Shown here: piece by piece, positions 54,770 through 64,000 of the stretch
Layout: the number at the start of each line of letters is the position of its first letter
Position numbering within the stretch: the first letter of the stretch is position 1
From: Cognaticolwellia beringensis
Lineage (GTDB): Bacteria > Pseudomonadota > Gammaproteobacteria > Enterobacterales > Alteromonadaceae
NCBI RefSeq assembly: GCF_002076895.1
Contig: NZ_CP020465.1
Span: forward strand, 992,001-1,056,000
DNA: 64,000 nt
Direction: 5' to 3'
Position numbers and translations under genes: made by a program
The notes under the pieces: generated by a model
Databases searched by the model: none
The model's input: only the letters and a program-made list of their open reading frames with translations
What the model was told of the DNA's origin: nothing

Positions 54770-56044
54770 ATGGCTAGTACTTCGGTCGTATTAGACAAAC
54801 AACATAGCACCGCTGATATTGGTGCACCTAACCAAAATCGTTTTGCGTTGATCTCATTAACATCATTGTTTTTTATGTGGGGCTTTATTACCTGCTTAAA
54901 TGACATTTTAATCCCTCATTTAAAAGCTATTTTCGATTTAACCTATACCCAATCGATGTTAGTGCAGTTTTGTTTCTTCGGTGCTTATTTTTTAGTGTCG
55001 TTGCCAGCTGGCCATCTAGTTAAAAAAGTGGGCTACCAAAAAGGTATTGTTGCTGGACTAGTTGTTGCAGCGTTAGGTTGTTTAATGTTTTACCCTGCGG
55101 CGTCAATGCATAGCTATCCAATGTTTTTGTCAGCATTGTTTGTATTAGCCAGTGGTATTACTATCTTACAAGTTTCGGCTAACCCTTACGTTACCTTGCT
55201 TGGACCAACAGAGTCAGCTTCTTCACGATTAACTATGACTCAGGCCTTTAATTCTTTAGGTACCACAGTAGCACCATATTTAGGTGGTTTGTTTATCCTA
55301 AATGAAGCAGTACATTCAATGGCCACTGAGCCTTCAGCAGACTCAGTTAAAGTGCCATATTTAATTTTAACGGCGGCTTTACTGATATTAGCGGCTATTT
55401 TTGCTTGGTTAAAACTACCTCATATTGCCAGTGCAGAAACTAAAGCTGATGAAGTTGTTTCAGGCTCGGCTTGGCAATATCGTCATCTAGTTTTAGGCGC
55501 ATTGGGTATATTTGTTTATGTTGGCGCTGAAGTCTCTATTGGTAGCTTTTTAATAAACTTTTTTGGTGAAGCTAACATTGCCGGTTTAGAAGAGATGCAA
55601 GCAGCTAAATACCTGACCTATTATTGGGGCGGTGCTATGGTTGGTCGCTTTATCGGCGCTGCAGTAATGCAAAAAATTGATGCAGGTAAAACACTTGCCT
55701 TTAATGCTTTCTTTGCCGTGATTTTAGTGACTGTTGCTATGTTAACCAGTGGTAGTTTAGCGATGTGGGCTATTCTTTTAGTGGGTTTATGTAATTCTAT
55801 TATGTTTCCAACCATTTTCAGCTTAGCGCTAAATAGCTTGGGTAAACATACCAGCCAAGGTGCAGGCATTTTGTGCTTAGCTATTGTGGGTGGTGCTATT
55901 GTGCCATTACTACAAGGTGTTCTTGCTGACATCGTGGGTGTGCAATTATCCTTCATTCTACCGGTACTTTGTTATATCTACATTGTTTCTTACGGTTTAA
56001 TTGGCTCGAAACCAACGGCTGTTATTTTAAAGGAACAAGCGTAA
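54770..56044 (+). CDS. Sugar MFS transporter (FucP/GluP family)
   Basis: A 424-residue inner-membrane protein with 12 TM segments. [30 protein letters not shown] is the classical FucP/GluP start, and [17 protein letters not shown] is also diagnostic. It probably takes up glucose released from beta-glucan, coupled to H+ or Na+. Its stop overlaps the GH3 start (TAATG). An AGGAAT ribosome site is present. Confidence 0.92.
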   Translation: MASTSVVLDKQHSTADIGAPNQNRFALISLTSLFFMWGFITCLNDILIPHLKAIFDLTYTQSMLVQFCFFGAYFLVSLPAGHLVKKVGYQKGIVAGLVVAALGCLMFYPAASMHSYPMFLSALFVLASGITILQVSANPYVTLLGPTESASSRLTMTQAFNSLGTTVAPYLGGLFILNEAVHSMATEPSADSVKVPYLILTAALLILAAIFAWLKLPHIASAETKADEVVSGSAWQYRHLVLGALGIFVYVGAEVSIGSFLINFFGEANIAGLEEMQAAKYLTYYWGGAMVGRFIGAAVMQKIDAGKTLAFNAFFAVILVTVAMLTSGSLAMWAILLVGLCNSIMFPTIFSLALNSLGKHTSQGAGILCLAIVGGAIVPLLQGVLADIVGVQLSFILPVLCYIYIVSYGLIGSKPTAVILKEQA

Positions 56045-58659
56045 TGAATAAATTTACTTACCTCTTTGTTTCTACGATTTCAGCATTGGGTTTAGCGGCA
56101 TGTAATTCTGGCGCTAAAGTTGAATCTAAGCCGAATGATACTGAAATAGCCTCGAAACAGGTCGCTGCTGAAAAATTAGTGTTGGCTAAGAAAAACCTGT
56201 CAATTTGGCCGACTATTGCCTCAGAAGTAAAAGCAGATGCTGCACTTGAGCGTCAAGTGCAGCGTTTATTGTCTAATATGACATTAGCGCAAAAAGTAGC
56301 GCAAATGATCCAGCCAGAAATTCGTGATATTACGCCAGAAGACATGCGTAAATATGGCTTTGGTTCTTACCTTAATGGTGGTGGCGCTTTTCCAAATAAT
56401 AATAAACATGCCACGCCACAAGATTGGATCGCCTTAGCCGAAGCTATGTATCAAGCTTCTATTGATGATTCTTTAGATGGCTCAACCATTCCTACTATGT
56501 GGGGTACAGACGCGGTTCATGGCCATAACAATGTTATTGGTGCGACACTATTTCCACATAATATTGGCTTAGGTGCGGCAAACAACCCTGAATTGGTTGA
56601 GAAAATAGCCAAAATTACTGCGACAGAAGTGATGGTCACAGGCATTGATTGGGTATTTGCGCCAACGGTAGCAACGGTTAGAGATGATCGATGGGGCCGC
56701 ACTTATGAAGGTTATTCTGAAGATCCAGAAATTGTAAGATCTTATGCTGCATCTGTGGTTAAAGGTTTGCAAGGCCATGCGGGTAATGACTTTTTAGGTG
56801 ATGATCGTGTGATCAGTACCGTAAAGCATTTTATTGGTGACGGTGGGACAGTTGCCGGTGACGACCAAGGCGATAACCTAGCAACAGAGCAAGATTTATT
56901 TGACCTACATGCCCAAGGCTATGTTGGTGGTTTAACCGCTGGGGCGCAATCTGTTATGGCGTCATTTAACAGTTGGCATGGTGATAAAATTCACGGCAAT
57001 CGTTACCTGTTAACCGATGTGTTGAAAAACAAAATGGGTTTTGATGGTTTTGTTGTTGGCGACTGGAATGGCCACGGACAAATTGTTGGCTGTACTAATG
57101 ACAACTGTCCACAAGCGGCAAACGCTGGCTTAGATATTTTCATGGTGCCAACCGATGCTTGGAAACCGTTAATGGAAAATACCATAGCGCAAGTCAAGCA
57201 AGGCGTTATTCCACAAGCGCGCATCGACGATGCGGTTAGCCGTATTTTACGCGTTAAGTTACGTGCAGGTTTGTTTAATAAACCTAGCCCTGCGAATCGA
57301 CTGTTTTCTGGTAAAACAGAATTAGTGGGCAGTGAAGCACATCGTGAAGTGGCTCGCCAAGCCGTTAGAGAATCTTTGGTATTATTGAAAAACAACGCTA
57401 ATTTATTACCGCTTTCACCTAAGTTAAATATTTTGGTTGCTGGTGACGCTGCTCATAACATCGGTAAGCAATCGGGTGGTTGGAGTATTACTTGGCAAGG
57501 TACTAATAACAGTAATGAAGACTTTCCAGGCGGTACATCAATCTATGATGGTTTAGCTTCTCAAGTTAGAGCCGCAGGTGGCAAAATCACCTTGAGTGAA
57601 CATGGTCAGTTTTCACAAAAACCAGATGTTGCCATTGTAGTTTTTGGTGAAGAACCTTACGCAGAAGGCCATGGCGATAAAGATAATTTAGCTTATCAGC
57701 GCGGTTTGAAAACTGATTTAGCCTTATTGAAAAAACTTAAAGCTCAAGGCATTCCAGTGGTAAGTATTTTTATCAGCGGTCGCCCTATGTGGGTAAATGC
57801 TGAACTTAATGCCAGTGATGCATTTGTTGCTGCTTGGTTACCCGGCTCTGAAGGTAAGGCCGTTGCTGATGTGTTATTAACTGACAAAAATAAAAAGATA
57901 CAACATGACTTTAAAGGAAAATTGTCTTTTTCTTGGCCGAAAACAGCAAGCCAAACCGTTAACCGATTTGACGAAGTTTACGACCCGTTATTACCTTACG
58001 GTTTTGGTTTAACGTACAAAAATAACAAAGAACAAGTACTTTTATCAGATACATTATCTGAAGAAGTGAGCAGTGATGAAGGTCTAGCCAAAAACACCAA
58101 TATATTCTCTGGTCAAGTAGTTAAGCCATGGCGCATGTTCTTGTCATCTGAGCAGCAATCAATTGAACTACGCTCAAATAGTGGCAAACTACCAGGTATT
58201 GCTTATCGTACGGTGGATAAAGTTGTTCAAGAAGATGCATTTCGACTTGATACTACTGGCACTGCAAAAACAGGCGTTGTATTTTCAAGCAGCTTTAGTG
58301 AAGATCTTGGTTTTGAACTAGAGCAAAACTCTGCCTTGGTTATTACCGTAAAACGTGACTCAAGCATAACTCAACCAGTAGTTGTTGAAATGCATTGTGA
58401 ATCAATTGGTGACGCATTGGGTAGCTGTCGAGCGGCTGTTGATATTACTCAGCAGATGCAAACAATAGCGCAAGGACAGTGGCAAGATATTGCGATTAAC
58501 TTACAATGCTTTGTTAAAAAAGGAATTGCGATGGACAAAATTGTATCACCGTTTGCCCTATATACACATGGCGCTGTTAAGCTTTCAATAAGTGATATTC
58601 GCTATCAACCGCAAGCTGAAATTAATACCCTTAAGGCGTTAATAATTCAATGTCCATAG
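56044..58659 (+). CDS. GH3 family exo-beta-glucosidase (ExoP-like) lipoprotein
   Basis: An 871-residue lipoprotein with lipobox LAAC. The GH3 N-terminal barrel contains the nucleophile Asp340 in FDGFVVGDWNGH and substrate motifs DGGTVAGDDQGDN and KHFIGDGG; the C-terminal GH3 domain has GGWSITWQG and FVAAWLPGSEGKAVADVLL; an ExoP-type beta-sandwich ends the protein (about 690-870). Similar enzymes remove glucose from beta-1,3/1,4-glucans. The ATG at 56044 overlaps the transporter stop; an in-frame upstream start would lie in the transporter gene. Confidence 0.93.
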   Translation: MNKFTYLFVSTISALGLAACNSGAKVESKPNDTEIASKQVAAEKLVLAKKNLSIWPTIASEVKADAALERQVQRLLSNMTLAQKVAQMIQPEIRDITPEDMRKYGFGSYLNGGGAFPNNNKHATPQDWIALAEAMYQASIDDSLDGSTIPTMWGTDAVHGHNNVIGATLFPHNIGLGAANNPELVEKIAKITATEVMVTGIDWVFAPTVATVRDDRWGRTYEGYSEDPEIVRSYAASVVKGLQGHAGNDFLGDDRVISTVKHFIGDGGTVAGDDQGDNLATEQDLFDLHAQGYVGGLTAGAQSVMASFNSWHGDKIHGNRYLLTDVLKNKMGFDGFVVGDWNGHGQIVGCTNDNCPQAANAGLDIFMVPTDAWKPLMENTIAQVKQGVIPQARIDDAVSRILRVKLRAGLFNKPSPANRLFSGKTELVGSEAHREVARQAVRESLVLLKNNANLLPLSPKLNILVAGDAAHNIGKQSGGWSITWQGTNNSNEDFPGGTSIYDGLASQVRAAGGKITLSEHGQFSQKPDVAIVVFGEEPYAEGHGDKDNLAYQRGLKTDLALLKKLKAQGIPVVSIFISGRPMWVNAELNASDAFVAAWLPGSEGKAVADVLLTDKNKKIQHDFKGKLSFSWPKTASQTVNRFDEVYDPLLPYGFGLTYKNNKEQVLLSDTLSEEVSSDEGLAKNTNIFSGQVVKPWRMFLSSEQQSIELRSNSGKLPGIAYRTVDKVVQEDAFRLDTTGTAKTGVVFSSSFSEDLGFELEQNSALVITVKRDSSITQPVVVEMHCESIGDALGSCRAAVDITQQMQTIAQGQWQDIAINLQCFVKKGIAMDKIVSPFALYTHGAVKLSISDIRYQPQAEINTLKALIIQCP

Positions 58660-58687
58660 CTAAACCCTAAGACATAATAACCTTATT

Positions 58688-58720
58688 AAAAAGGCGAGTA
58701 GTTTTCTACTCGCCTTTTTT
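58688..58720 (+). terminator. Rho-independent terminator after the GH3 gene
   Basis: Hairpin AAAAGGCGAGTAG / CTACTCGCCTTTT with loop 'ttttc' or similar, ending in a T6 run. It closes the polysaccharide utilisation locus. Confidence 0.92.
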
Positions 58721-59010
58721 ATGTACAGGATGTACGGTATGCTGTGGTGACAGAACGTCAATGAACGGCGATATTTGTTTTTTGATGAATACTTCAACAC
58801 AAAAAGCAATTCCACAAAAGTTTATTTTCGTCTGATTCCAGAGTTGATATTCATCCTTCAGGAAGGTCAATTCCATCTTTTATGCAATTAACCCAAGACT
58901 ATTGGGGCAAAAACCCCGATAATTCCCCTCATTAAGACAAATACGTTAATAGCAAAACTTTCAAGCTGAAACTTTTGCTATTACAGCAATCAATTGTGGG
59001 GCCCAATTCA
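58721..59010. other. Intergenic region before the OsmC-YcaO gene
   Basis: About 290 bp, no gene seen. GGGG about 9 nt before the ATG at 59011 is the likely ribosome site of the next gene. Confidence 0.4.
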
Positions 59011-61197
59011 ATGGAAATTAAAGTTAATTTTCTCGACAACGTAAAAGTTGAAGCTAAGTTTGATGACTTTAGCGTCATCGCCGATCAACCTATTCGTTAT
59101 AAAGGTGATGGTTCAGCGCCAGGTCCTTTTGACTATTTTCTCGCTTCTTCCGCAATGTGTGCCGCATACTTTGTTAAGGTGTATTGCAGCTCTCGCGATA
59201 TCCCAACTGAAAACATTCGTTTATCACAAAACAATATTGTTGATCCTGAGGATCGCTATAAACAAATATTTCAAATTCAGGTTGAATTGCCAGAAAGCAT
59301 TTCAGAAAAAGACCGCTTAGGTATTCGACGTTCAATCGACCGTTGTACGGTAAAAAAAGTAATACAAACCGGTCCTGAATTTAAAGTTGATCTGGTTGAC
59401 AGTCTAGAAGATGACGCGCAAGCCATGTTGATGTCGGGCTCTGAAGGCGGAGACAGTACCTATATATTAGGCAAAGACTTACCGCTTGAAGAGACCATTA
59501 AAAATATGACCGCTATATTAGCGGGCTTAGGCATGAAAATAGAAATTGCCTCATGGCGTAATATTGTGCCTAATGTTTGGTCGTTACATATTCGTGATGC
59601 TGCCTCACCTATGTGCTTTACCAATGGTAAAGGGGCCACGAAAGAAAGCGCACTTTGCTCAGCCTTAGGTGAATTTATTGAACGCCTTAATTGTAATTTC
59701 TTTTATAACGATCAGTTCTTGGGCCAAGACATTGCTAACAGTGACTTTGTGCATTATCCGAATGAAAAGTGGTTCAAATTAGATGAAAGTGATGATTTAC
59801 CAAACGGTATTTTAGATGACTATTGCCTTGATATTTATAACCCAGACGATGAACTGCGTGGTTCAAATTTAATTGATACTAACTCAGGAAACGCTGAACG
59901 TGGTATTTGTGCAATTCCTTATGTTCGTCAATCTGACGGCGAAACGGTTTATATTCCGTCCAACTTAATTGAAAACTTATTTTTAAGTAATGGCATGAGC
60001 GCGGGTAATAACCTAGCTGAAGCGCAAGTACAGTGTTTGTCTGAAATATTCGAGAGAGCAGTAAAAAGACAAATAATAGAACAAGAGATTGTTTTACCTG
60101 ATGTTCCGAAAAACGTGCTTGAGAAGTATCCGAGCATTTTAGCCGGTATCGAAGCACTTGAAGCACAAGGTTTTCCTGTTGTTGTTAAAGATGCCTCGTT
60201 AGGTGGTCAATTCCCAGTGATGTGTGTCACCCTTATGAACCCGAAAACAGGCGGTGTGTTTGCTTCTTTCGGTGCACACCCAAGCTTTGAAGTGGCGTTA
60301 GAGCGCAGCTTAACTGAATTGTTACAAGGGCGCAGTTTTGAAGGCCTAAATGATGTACCAAGACCAACATTTAATAGCCTTGCGGTATCTGAGCCTGAAA
60401 ATGCTGTAGAGCACTTTATTGACTCAACGGGCGTAATTTCGTGGCGCTTCTTCAGCAATAAACAAGACTATGAATTCTGCGAATGGGATTTTTCTGGCAC
60501 GAGTGCAGAAGAAAACGATCGTTTATTCGCTATTTTAAAAGACTTAGGCAAAGAAGCTTATGTAGCCGTGTTTGATCAACTTGGCGCTACCGCTTGTCGT
60601 ATTTTAGTTCCTGACTATTCTGAGATTTATCCCGTTGAAGACTTGGTTTGGGATAATACCAATAAGGCGCTAAATTACCGTGAAGATATTCTTAACCTTC
60701 ATATTTTAGATGATGACGCACTCGAAAGTTTAGTGACTCGTTTAGAAGATAGCCAGCTCGATAACTATATTGATATTAGAACCCTCATAGGTATTGAATT
60801 TGATGAAAATACCGTTTGGGGACAACTCACTATTTTAGAGCTTAAAATACTGATTTATTTAGCCTTAGGTGCATTGGAAGACGCACAAGAGTTAGTTGAA
60901 GAGTTCTTGCAGTTTAACGACAACACCGTTGATCGCCGTTTGTTTTATCAAGCGATGCAAGCGGTACTTGAGATCATCATTGACGAAGATATGGCGCTTG
61001 ATGACTTTATTGGTAATCTAAATAGAATGTTCGGTGAAGATATGATGAATAGCGTCATTGGCTCAACAGATGGCACAGTGAAATTCTTTGGTCTGACTAA
61101 AACGGGTATGGACTTAGCCGGTTTAGATAAACATCTGAGACTAATCGACAGTTATAAAAAGCTTCATCAAGCGCGTAAAAATATAGCGCTGAGTTAA
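59011..61197 (+). CDS. OsmC domain / YcaO domain fusion protein
   Basis: Residues about 1-140 form an OsmC-like domain with its redox Cys pair in SSAMCAAYFVKVYCSS and IDRCTVKK. Residues about 165-728 are a YcaO protein close to E. coli YcaO: GKGATKESALCSALGEFIERLNC holds the ATP/Mg-binding Glu residues, and NNLAEAQVQCLSEIFERAVKR is the second nucleotide motif. E. coli YcaO supports ribosomal protein S12 methylthiolation by RimO; the fused OsmC part may handle peroxides or supply redox input. Start at ATG 59011. No azole-peptide precursor or partner genes are nearby, so a RiPP role is unlikely. Confidence 0.9.
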   Translation: MEIKVNFLDNVKVEAKFDDFSVIADQPIRYKGDGSAPGPFDYFLASSAMCAAYFVKVYCSSRDIPTENIRLSQNNIVDPEDRYKQIFQIQVELPESISEKDRLGIRRSIDRCTVKKVIQTGPEFKVDLVDSLEDDAQAMLMSGSEGGDSTYILGKDLPLEETIKNMTAILAGLGMKIEIASWRNIVPNVWSLHIRDAASPMCFTNGKGATKESALCSALGEFIERLNCNFFYNDQFLGQDIANSDFVHYPNEKWFKLDESDDLPNGILDDYCLDIYNPDDELRGSNLIDTNSGNAERGICAIPYVRQSDGETVYIPSNLIENLFLSNGMSAGNNLAEAQVQCLSEIFERAVKRQIIEQEIVLPDVPKNVLEKYPSILAGIEALEAQGFPVVVKDASLGGQFPVMCVTLMNPKTGGVFASFGAHPSFEVALERSLTELLQGRSFEGLNDVPRPTFNSLAVSEPENAVEHFIDSTGVISWRFFSNKQDYEFCEWDFSGTSAEENDRLFAILKDLGKEAYVAVFDQLGATACRILVPDYSEIYPVEDLVWDNTNKALNYREDILNLHILDDDALESLVTRLEDSQLDNYIDIRTLIGIEFDENTVWGQLTILELKILIYLALGALEDAQELVEEFLQFNDNTVDRRLFYQAMQAVLEIIIDEDMALDDFIGNLNRMFGEDMMNSVIGSTDGTVKFFGLTKTGMDLAGLDKHLRLIDSYKKLHQARKNIALS

Positions 61198-61261
61198 CAT
61201 TAATATATTCATTATAAAAATAGTTAGCTAGTTAAGAAAGCAGCTAATAATCAATCAATAG

Positions 61262-61297
61262 AAGCCAATTCCAATTAAGAGGAGTTGGCTTTTTTAT
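61262..61297 (+). terminator. Rho-independent terminator after the OsmC-YcaO gene
   Basis: Stem AAGCCAATTCC / GGAGTTGGCTT (one G-T pair) with loop 'aattaaga', followed by T-rich sequence, about 65 nt after the stop. Confidence 0.85.
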
Positions 61298-61380
61298 TTG
61301 TTACTTTTTTATGTATTATTTCTAACACCTACTCTCTCCTCAAGGGGAAATCAATAAAACAGAAGATATCGCCGTTAATT

Positions 61381-61529
61381 TTTGTTGAATTTTAGACAAA
61401 AAAAAGCGTTTACCTAAAAAAGTAAACGCATTATAAAAACATAAAACACAATAAAAACATAAAACACTCAGGGAAGTAAGTATCTTGTATAGTAAGAGCT
61501 ATTGTTTCGAGATAAGTTCAAATTTATTT
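61381..61529. repeat. 149-bp direct repeat, copy 1, with terminator hairpin
   Basis: Nearly identical to 61721-61869 (offset exactly 340 bp, about four differences). It contains the perfect stem GCGTTTAC (61406-61413) / GTAAACGC (61422-61429). On the minus strand the stem is followed by T8, a strong intrinsic terminator for leftward transcription, though no leftward gene ends here. The rest has the A-rich repeats 'acataaaacac'. It could be a small RNA gene or a mobile repeat. Confidence 0.85.
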
Positions 61530-61720
61530 AAAGTTTTTTTAGCTATTTATTTTAACTATTTTTTGATGGTTTATTTCAAGGTGGTCAACGCTACTTTTAT
61601 TTACGGGTAGCGTTAAATATTCCTCAATGAAATGGGTTATCTAATACCAACTTTACTCATTAAGCGTACACTTTTTTATTTTAACGATTAATTAGCTGCG
61701 TCGTGAGTACTCGATAAGCT

Positions 61721-61869
61721 TTTGCTAAATTTTAGACAAAAAAAAGCGTTTACCTAAAAAAGTAAACGCATTATAAAAACATAAAACACAATAAAAACAT
61801 AAAACACTCAGGGAAGTAAGTATCTTCTATAGTAAGAGCTATTGTTTCGGGATAAGTTCAAATTTATTT
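61721..61869. repeat. 149-bp direct repeat, copy 2, with terminator hairpin
   Basis: Second copy of the unit at 61381-61529. The hairpin arms are at 61746-61753 and 61762-61769 and are unchanged. Sequence between the copies (61530-61720) is not repeated. The minus-strand TTGAACTTAT near 61851-61860 is also conserved and could be a -35 element of a leftward transcript. Confidence 0.85.
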
Positions 61870-61986
61870 CAAATTTTTTATTTTATGTAGAGTTTTGATT
61901 TTTTATACATGATTATTAAGAAAATAATTTGATATTTGGCTAATTTGTCCTCACTTTATAATAAAGTTTAATTAGTATAATTGATT

Positions 61987-62808
61987 ATGTTGTCTTACTT
62001 ATTACCGGTGTTTATTGGTTTATTACTCATAGCTTATGTGGCAGGAAAACCTTATTGGTTAGCATATAAACGTCGATTAATAAAAACTAAGCCCTTCAAA
62101 AAACAATGGCGAAAAATAATTCAGCAAAGAATGCCATATTTTAGACAAATGCCAGCAGATTTACAGCTGCAATTAAAAAAACACATTCAGGTGTTTTTGG
62201 CAGAAAAAGAATTTGTTGGTTGTAATGGCTTAGTGATCACTGACGAAATAAAAATCACTATAGCGGCGCAAGCCTGTTTGCTCTTACTGAATCGAAAAAC
62301 TAATTATTACCCGAAGCTACGAACGATATTGGTTTATCCAAGTGCTTTTGTAAAACAACAGCAGACACGAAATGGTGACGGCGTATATTTTACTCAAAAA
62401 GTAGTATTAGCTGGAGAGTCTTGGGACTATGGAAAAATAGTCTTATCGTGGCAAGACACCATAGAAGGCGCACAAATTCCTGATGACGGGCGCAATGTGG
62501 TGATCCATGAATTTGCACACCAATTAGACCAAGAAGATGGCCGAGCTAATGGAGCTCCAATATTATCAGCAGGGCAAAGTTATCAGTGTTGGTCTGACAT
62601 TTTTTCTAAGCAATTTGAAATACTACAAAAGCAAGCGAATACCGGCGAACCCTCGCTGTTCGATTATTATGGAGCGACTAACCCTGCAGAATTTTTTGCG
62701 GTAGCCAGTGAAGTTTTTTTTGAACAGTCTCGGCAATTTAGTCAACAACATCCTAAGCTTTATCAGCAACTAACTCAGTACTATCATGTTGATCCAATTT
62801 ACTGGTAA
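61987..62808 (+). CDS. mtfA: Zinc peptidase MtfA family (M90)
   Basis: A 273-residue protein with the zinc motif HEFAHQLDQEDG and downstream NPAEFFAVASEVFFEQ that supplies the third ligand, as in E. coli MtfA. It has an N-terminal TM (LLPVFIGLLLIAYVAG), as many marine homologues have. E. coli MtfA binds the repressor Mlc and so affects glucose PTS genes; whether that holds here is unknown. ATG at 61987 is chosen; the ribosome site is weak. Confidence 0.9.
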   Translation: MLSYLLPVFIGLLLIAYVAGKPYWLAYKRRLIKTKPFKKQWRKIIQQRMPYFRQMPADLQLQLKKHIQVFLAEKEFVGCNGLVITDEIKITIAAQACLLLLNRKTNYYPKLRTILVYPSAFVKQQQTRNGDGVYFTQKVVLAGESWDYGKIVLSWQDTIEGAQIPDDGRNVVIHEFAHQLDQEDGRANGAPILSAGQSYQCWSDIFSKQFEILQKQANTGEPSLFDYYGATNPAEFFAVASEVFFEQSRQFSQQHPKLYQQLTQYYHVDPIYW

Positions 62809-62889
62809 GCCATTTATTAAAGCTAAAAAGCGAGTATGACTGTTTCGTAATACTCGCTAATATAACTGACTATTTACTTTAACTTGAGG

Positions 62890-63242
<353 letters not shown>

Positions 63243-63525
63243 CGGGACTTGAGATCATCAGAGATTGATTGAAAATGTTGTTTGCATTGTATTGATCTTT
63301 TGCGGCCACAGCATGAGAGATAAGTGTAGCGATGCCAATATTGATCATTTGTTTTAAAGTAAAGATTAAAAACATGGCATTGTCAGCTAAGCTCAAACCT
63401 GCCAATGCGGTTGCACCTAATTTACCAACAAAGTATAAATCGACAAGAAAGTATAATGTTTGCACAAACATTCCTATCATCATAGACATTGCCATGGTGA
63501 TTAAGTGTTTTGGAATTAAACTTTG
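63243..63525 (-). pseudogene. Decayed MATE-family efflux protein, N-terminal fragment
   Basis: Reads LTQSLIPKHLITMAMSMMIG, then VDLYFVGKLGATALAGLSLA and NAMFLIFTLKQMINIGIATL, the first two to three TM helices of a MATE exporter. Homology stops near SLMIS at about 63250 where katG sequence begins. The codon where the initiating Met is expected is ATA, so even the start looks lost, unless the internal ATG at 63495 is used. Both fragments face left, consistent with one deletion joining two genes. Confidence 0.85.
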
Positions 63526-63721
63526 TGTTAAGTTATTTATTTAATTGAAAATAAAAGTAAAAGTATGAACATTAACAAGGCTGATTCTATGCCTTATAGC
63601 ACTAGATTACTTTACTTGATTAGCTAGGAGCACTCTTGAGCATTATTAATGCCCAAGAAAATTTTATTACAGTTCATTTAGAACTCAATCATCAGATCTA
63701 GATATTGAGGGTGATGATAGA

Positions 63722-64000
63722 TTAAACATCGATAAGCATAGGTATTCTTAATGCTTCACGTTTTAAAAGCCGCTCTGCTACCTCTGCAGGTACTTGATAA
63801 AATTCGTTAACGTATGCTTTAGCATGTAAATATTGGCGAATTTGTTTTTTAACGTTACAAGGATTTTTACATTGAAGTGAAAATACTAGGGTATAGTCGC
63901 CAATTGTATTTGCGGACAAGGTCATTGCGTGCTGAATGGGATCATTAGGCGTGCAGCCTATTTTGATAACATCGCTAAAAAATGAATGTGTCATCACATA
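63722..64000 (-). CDS. T5orf172 / GIY-YIG-like protein, truncated by the window edge
   Basis: The frame is open to the right edge, so the N-terminus is outside. Visible: YVMTHSFFSDVIKIGCTPND resembles the 'YV...VKIG.T..p' core of T5orf172/GIY-YIG nuclease-like domains, followed by LQCKNPCNVKKQIRQYLHAK and NEFYQVPAEVAERLL, which fit the family's later helices and Glu. The role is unknown; such domains occur in mobile-element and stand-alone proteins. Confidence 0.65.
   Translation of the reverse strand, partial: YVMTHSFFSDVIKIGCTPNDPIQHAMTLSANTIGDYTLVFSLQCKNPCNVKKQIRQYLHAKAYVNEFYQVPAEVAERLLKREALRIPMLIDV

Noticed and set aside
59011..61197. A RiPP (azole peptide) cluster suggested by the YcaO domain
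   Set aside because: No precursor peptide, dehydrogenase or partner E1-like gene is adjacent, and the sequence is close to the housekeeping YcaO type fused to OsmC.
61381..61869. A phage or plasmid attachment site
   Set aside because: The repeats are close together with nothing integrated between them and no integrase or tRNA nearby.

Overview
The window looks like chromosomal DNA of a marine, AT-rich gammaproteobacterium of the order Alteromonadales, most likely Colwellia or a close relative (Colwelliaceae). This is inferred from gene content, low GC, gene-family style and dense intergenic palindromes; no rRNA or tRNA is present to confirm it. No CRISPR array, complete insertion sequence or prophage is visible.

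Layout. 1-6.2 kb: tail of a possible nuclease gene, a pair of REPIN-like repeats, a lytic transglycosylase, a PhyH-type dioxygenase, a MYG1-family protein and a two-gene SorAB-like sulfite dehydrogenase. 6.3-14.6 kb: a modular secreted endonuclease I, then a leftward choline-to-glycine-betaine operon (betI, betB, betA, a short divergent BCCT-type transporter, a TorF-type porin) with a perfect palindrome in front of betI. 15.4-24 kb: an orphan secreted protein, then a MacAB-like efflux system (adaptor, ATPase, permease) divergent from a sigma-54 response regulator and histidine kinase; the intergenic region holds a candidate sigma-54 promoter and upstream palindromes. 24-31.4 kb: an SDR gene between 38-bp perfect direct repeats, an esterase-TPR protein divergent from a ToxR/CadC-like membrane regulator, and a ModF-like tandem ATPase.

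31.5-36.9 kb is the most interesting part. A stand-alone dnaK, a Crp/Fnr-type regulator, a pilin-like gene, a cbpA-type co-chaperone and a small GNAT-like protein lie together. The dnaK/regulator and cbpA/GNAT intergenic regions each carry one TGTCA-N6-TGACA palindrome. In both, a good -10 hexamer for the chaperone gene starts exactly 21 nt past the site, so the site would be centred near -41.5, the class II position for Crp/Fnr activators. The regulator has Gln where CRP has the base-reading Glu181. I propose a local Crp/Fnr-controlled Hsp70/co-chaperone regulon.

37-48.6 kb: a lipoprotein NMT1-like binding protein overlapping a GGDEF-EAL gene; a PEP-CTERM metalloprotease; the ABC-F protein YbiT; a 2OG-Fe(II) oxygenase; and an acuR-acuI pair with matching TAGAC-N5-GTCTA operators. 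46.7-58.7 kb: a LytS/LytTR two-component pair followed by a laminarin-type polysaccharide utilisation locus. It holds a GH16 lipoprotein with three tandem WDCCGG domains, a TonB-dependent receptor, an MFS sugar transporter and a GH3 lipoprotein, with twin CAGTTAACTG palindromes before the transporter-GH3 unit. The enzymes would cut beta-1,3-glucan outside, the receptor import oligosaccharides, GH3 trim them, and the MFS protein take glucose into the cytoplasm.

59-64 kb: an OsmC-YcaO fusion, two 149-bp direct repeats each ending in a leftward terminator hairpin (possible tandem small RNA genes), mtfA, a chimeric scar joining decayed katG and MATE efflux fragments, and an edge-truncated T5orf172/GIY-YIG-like gene.
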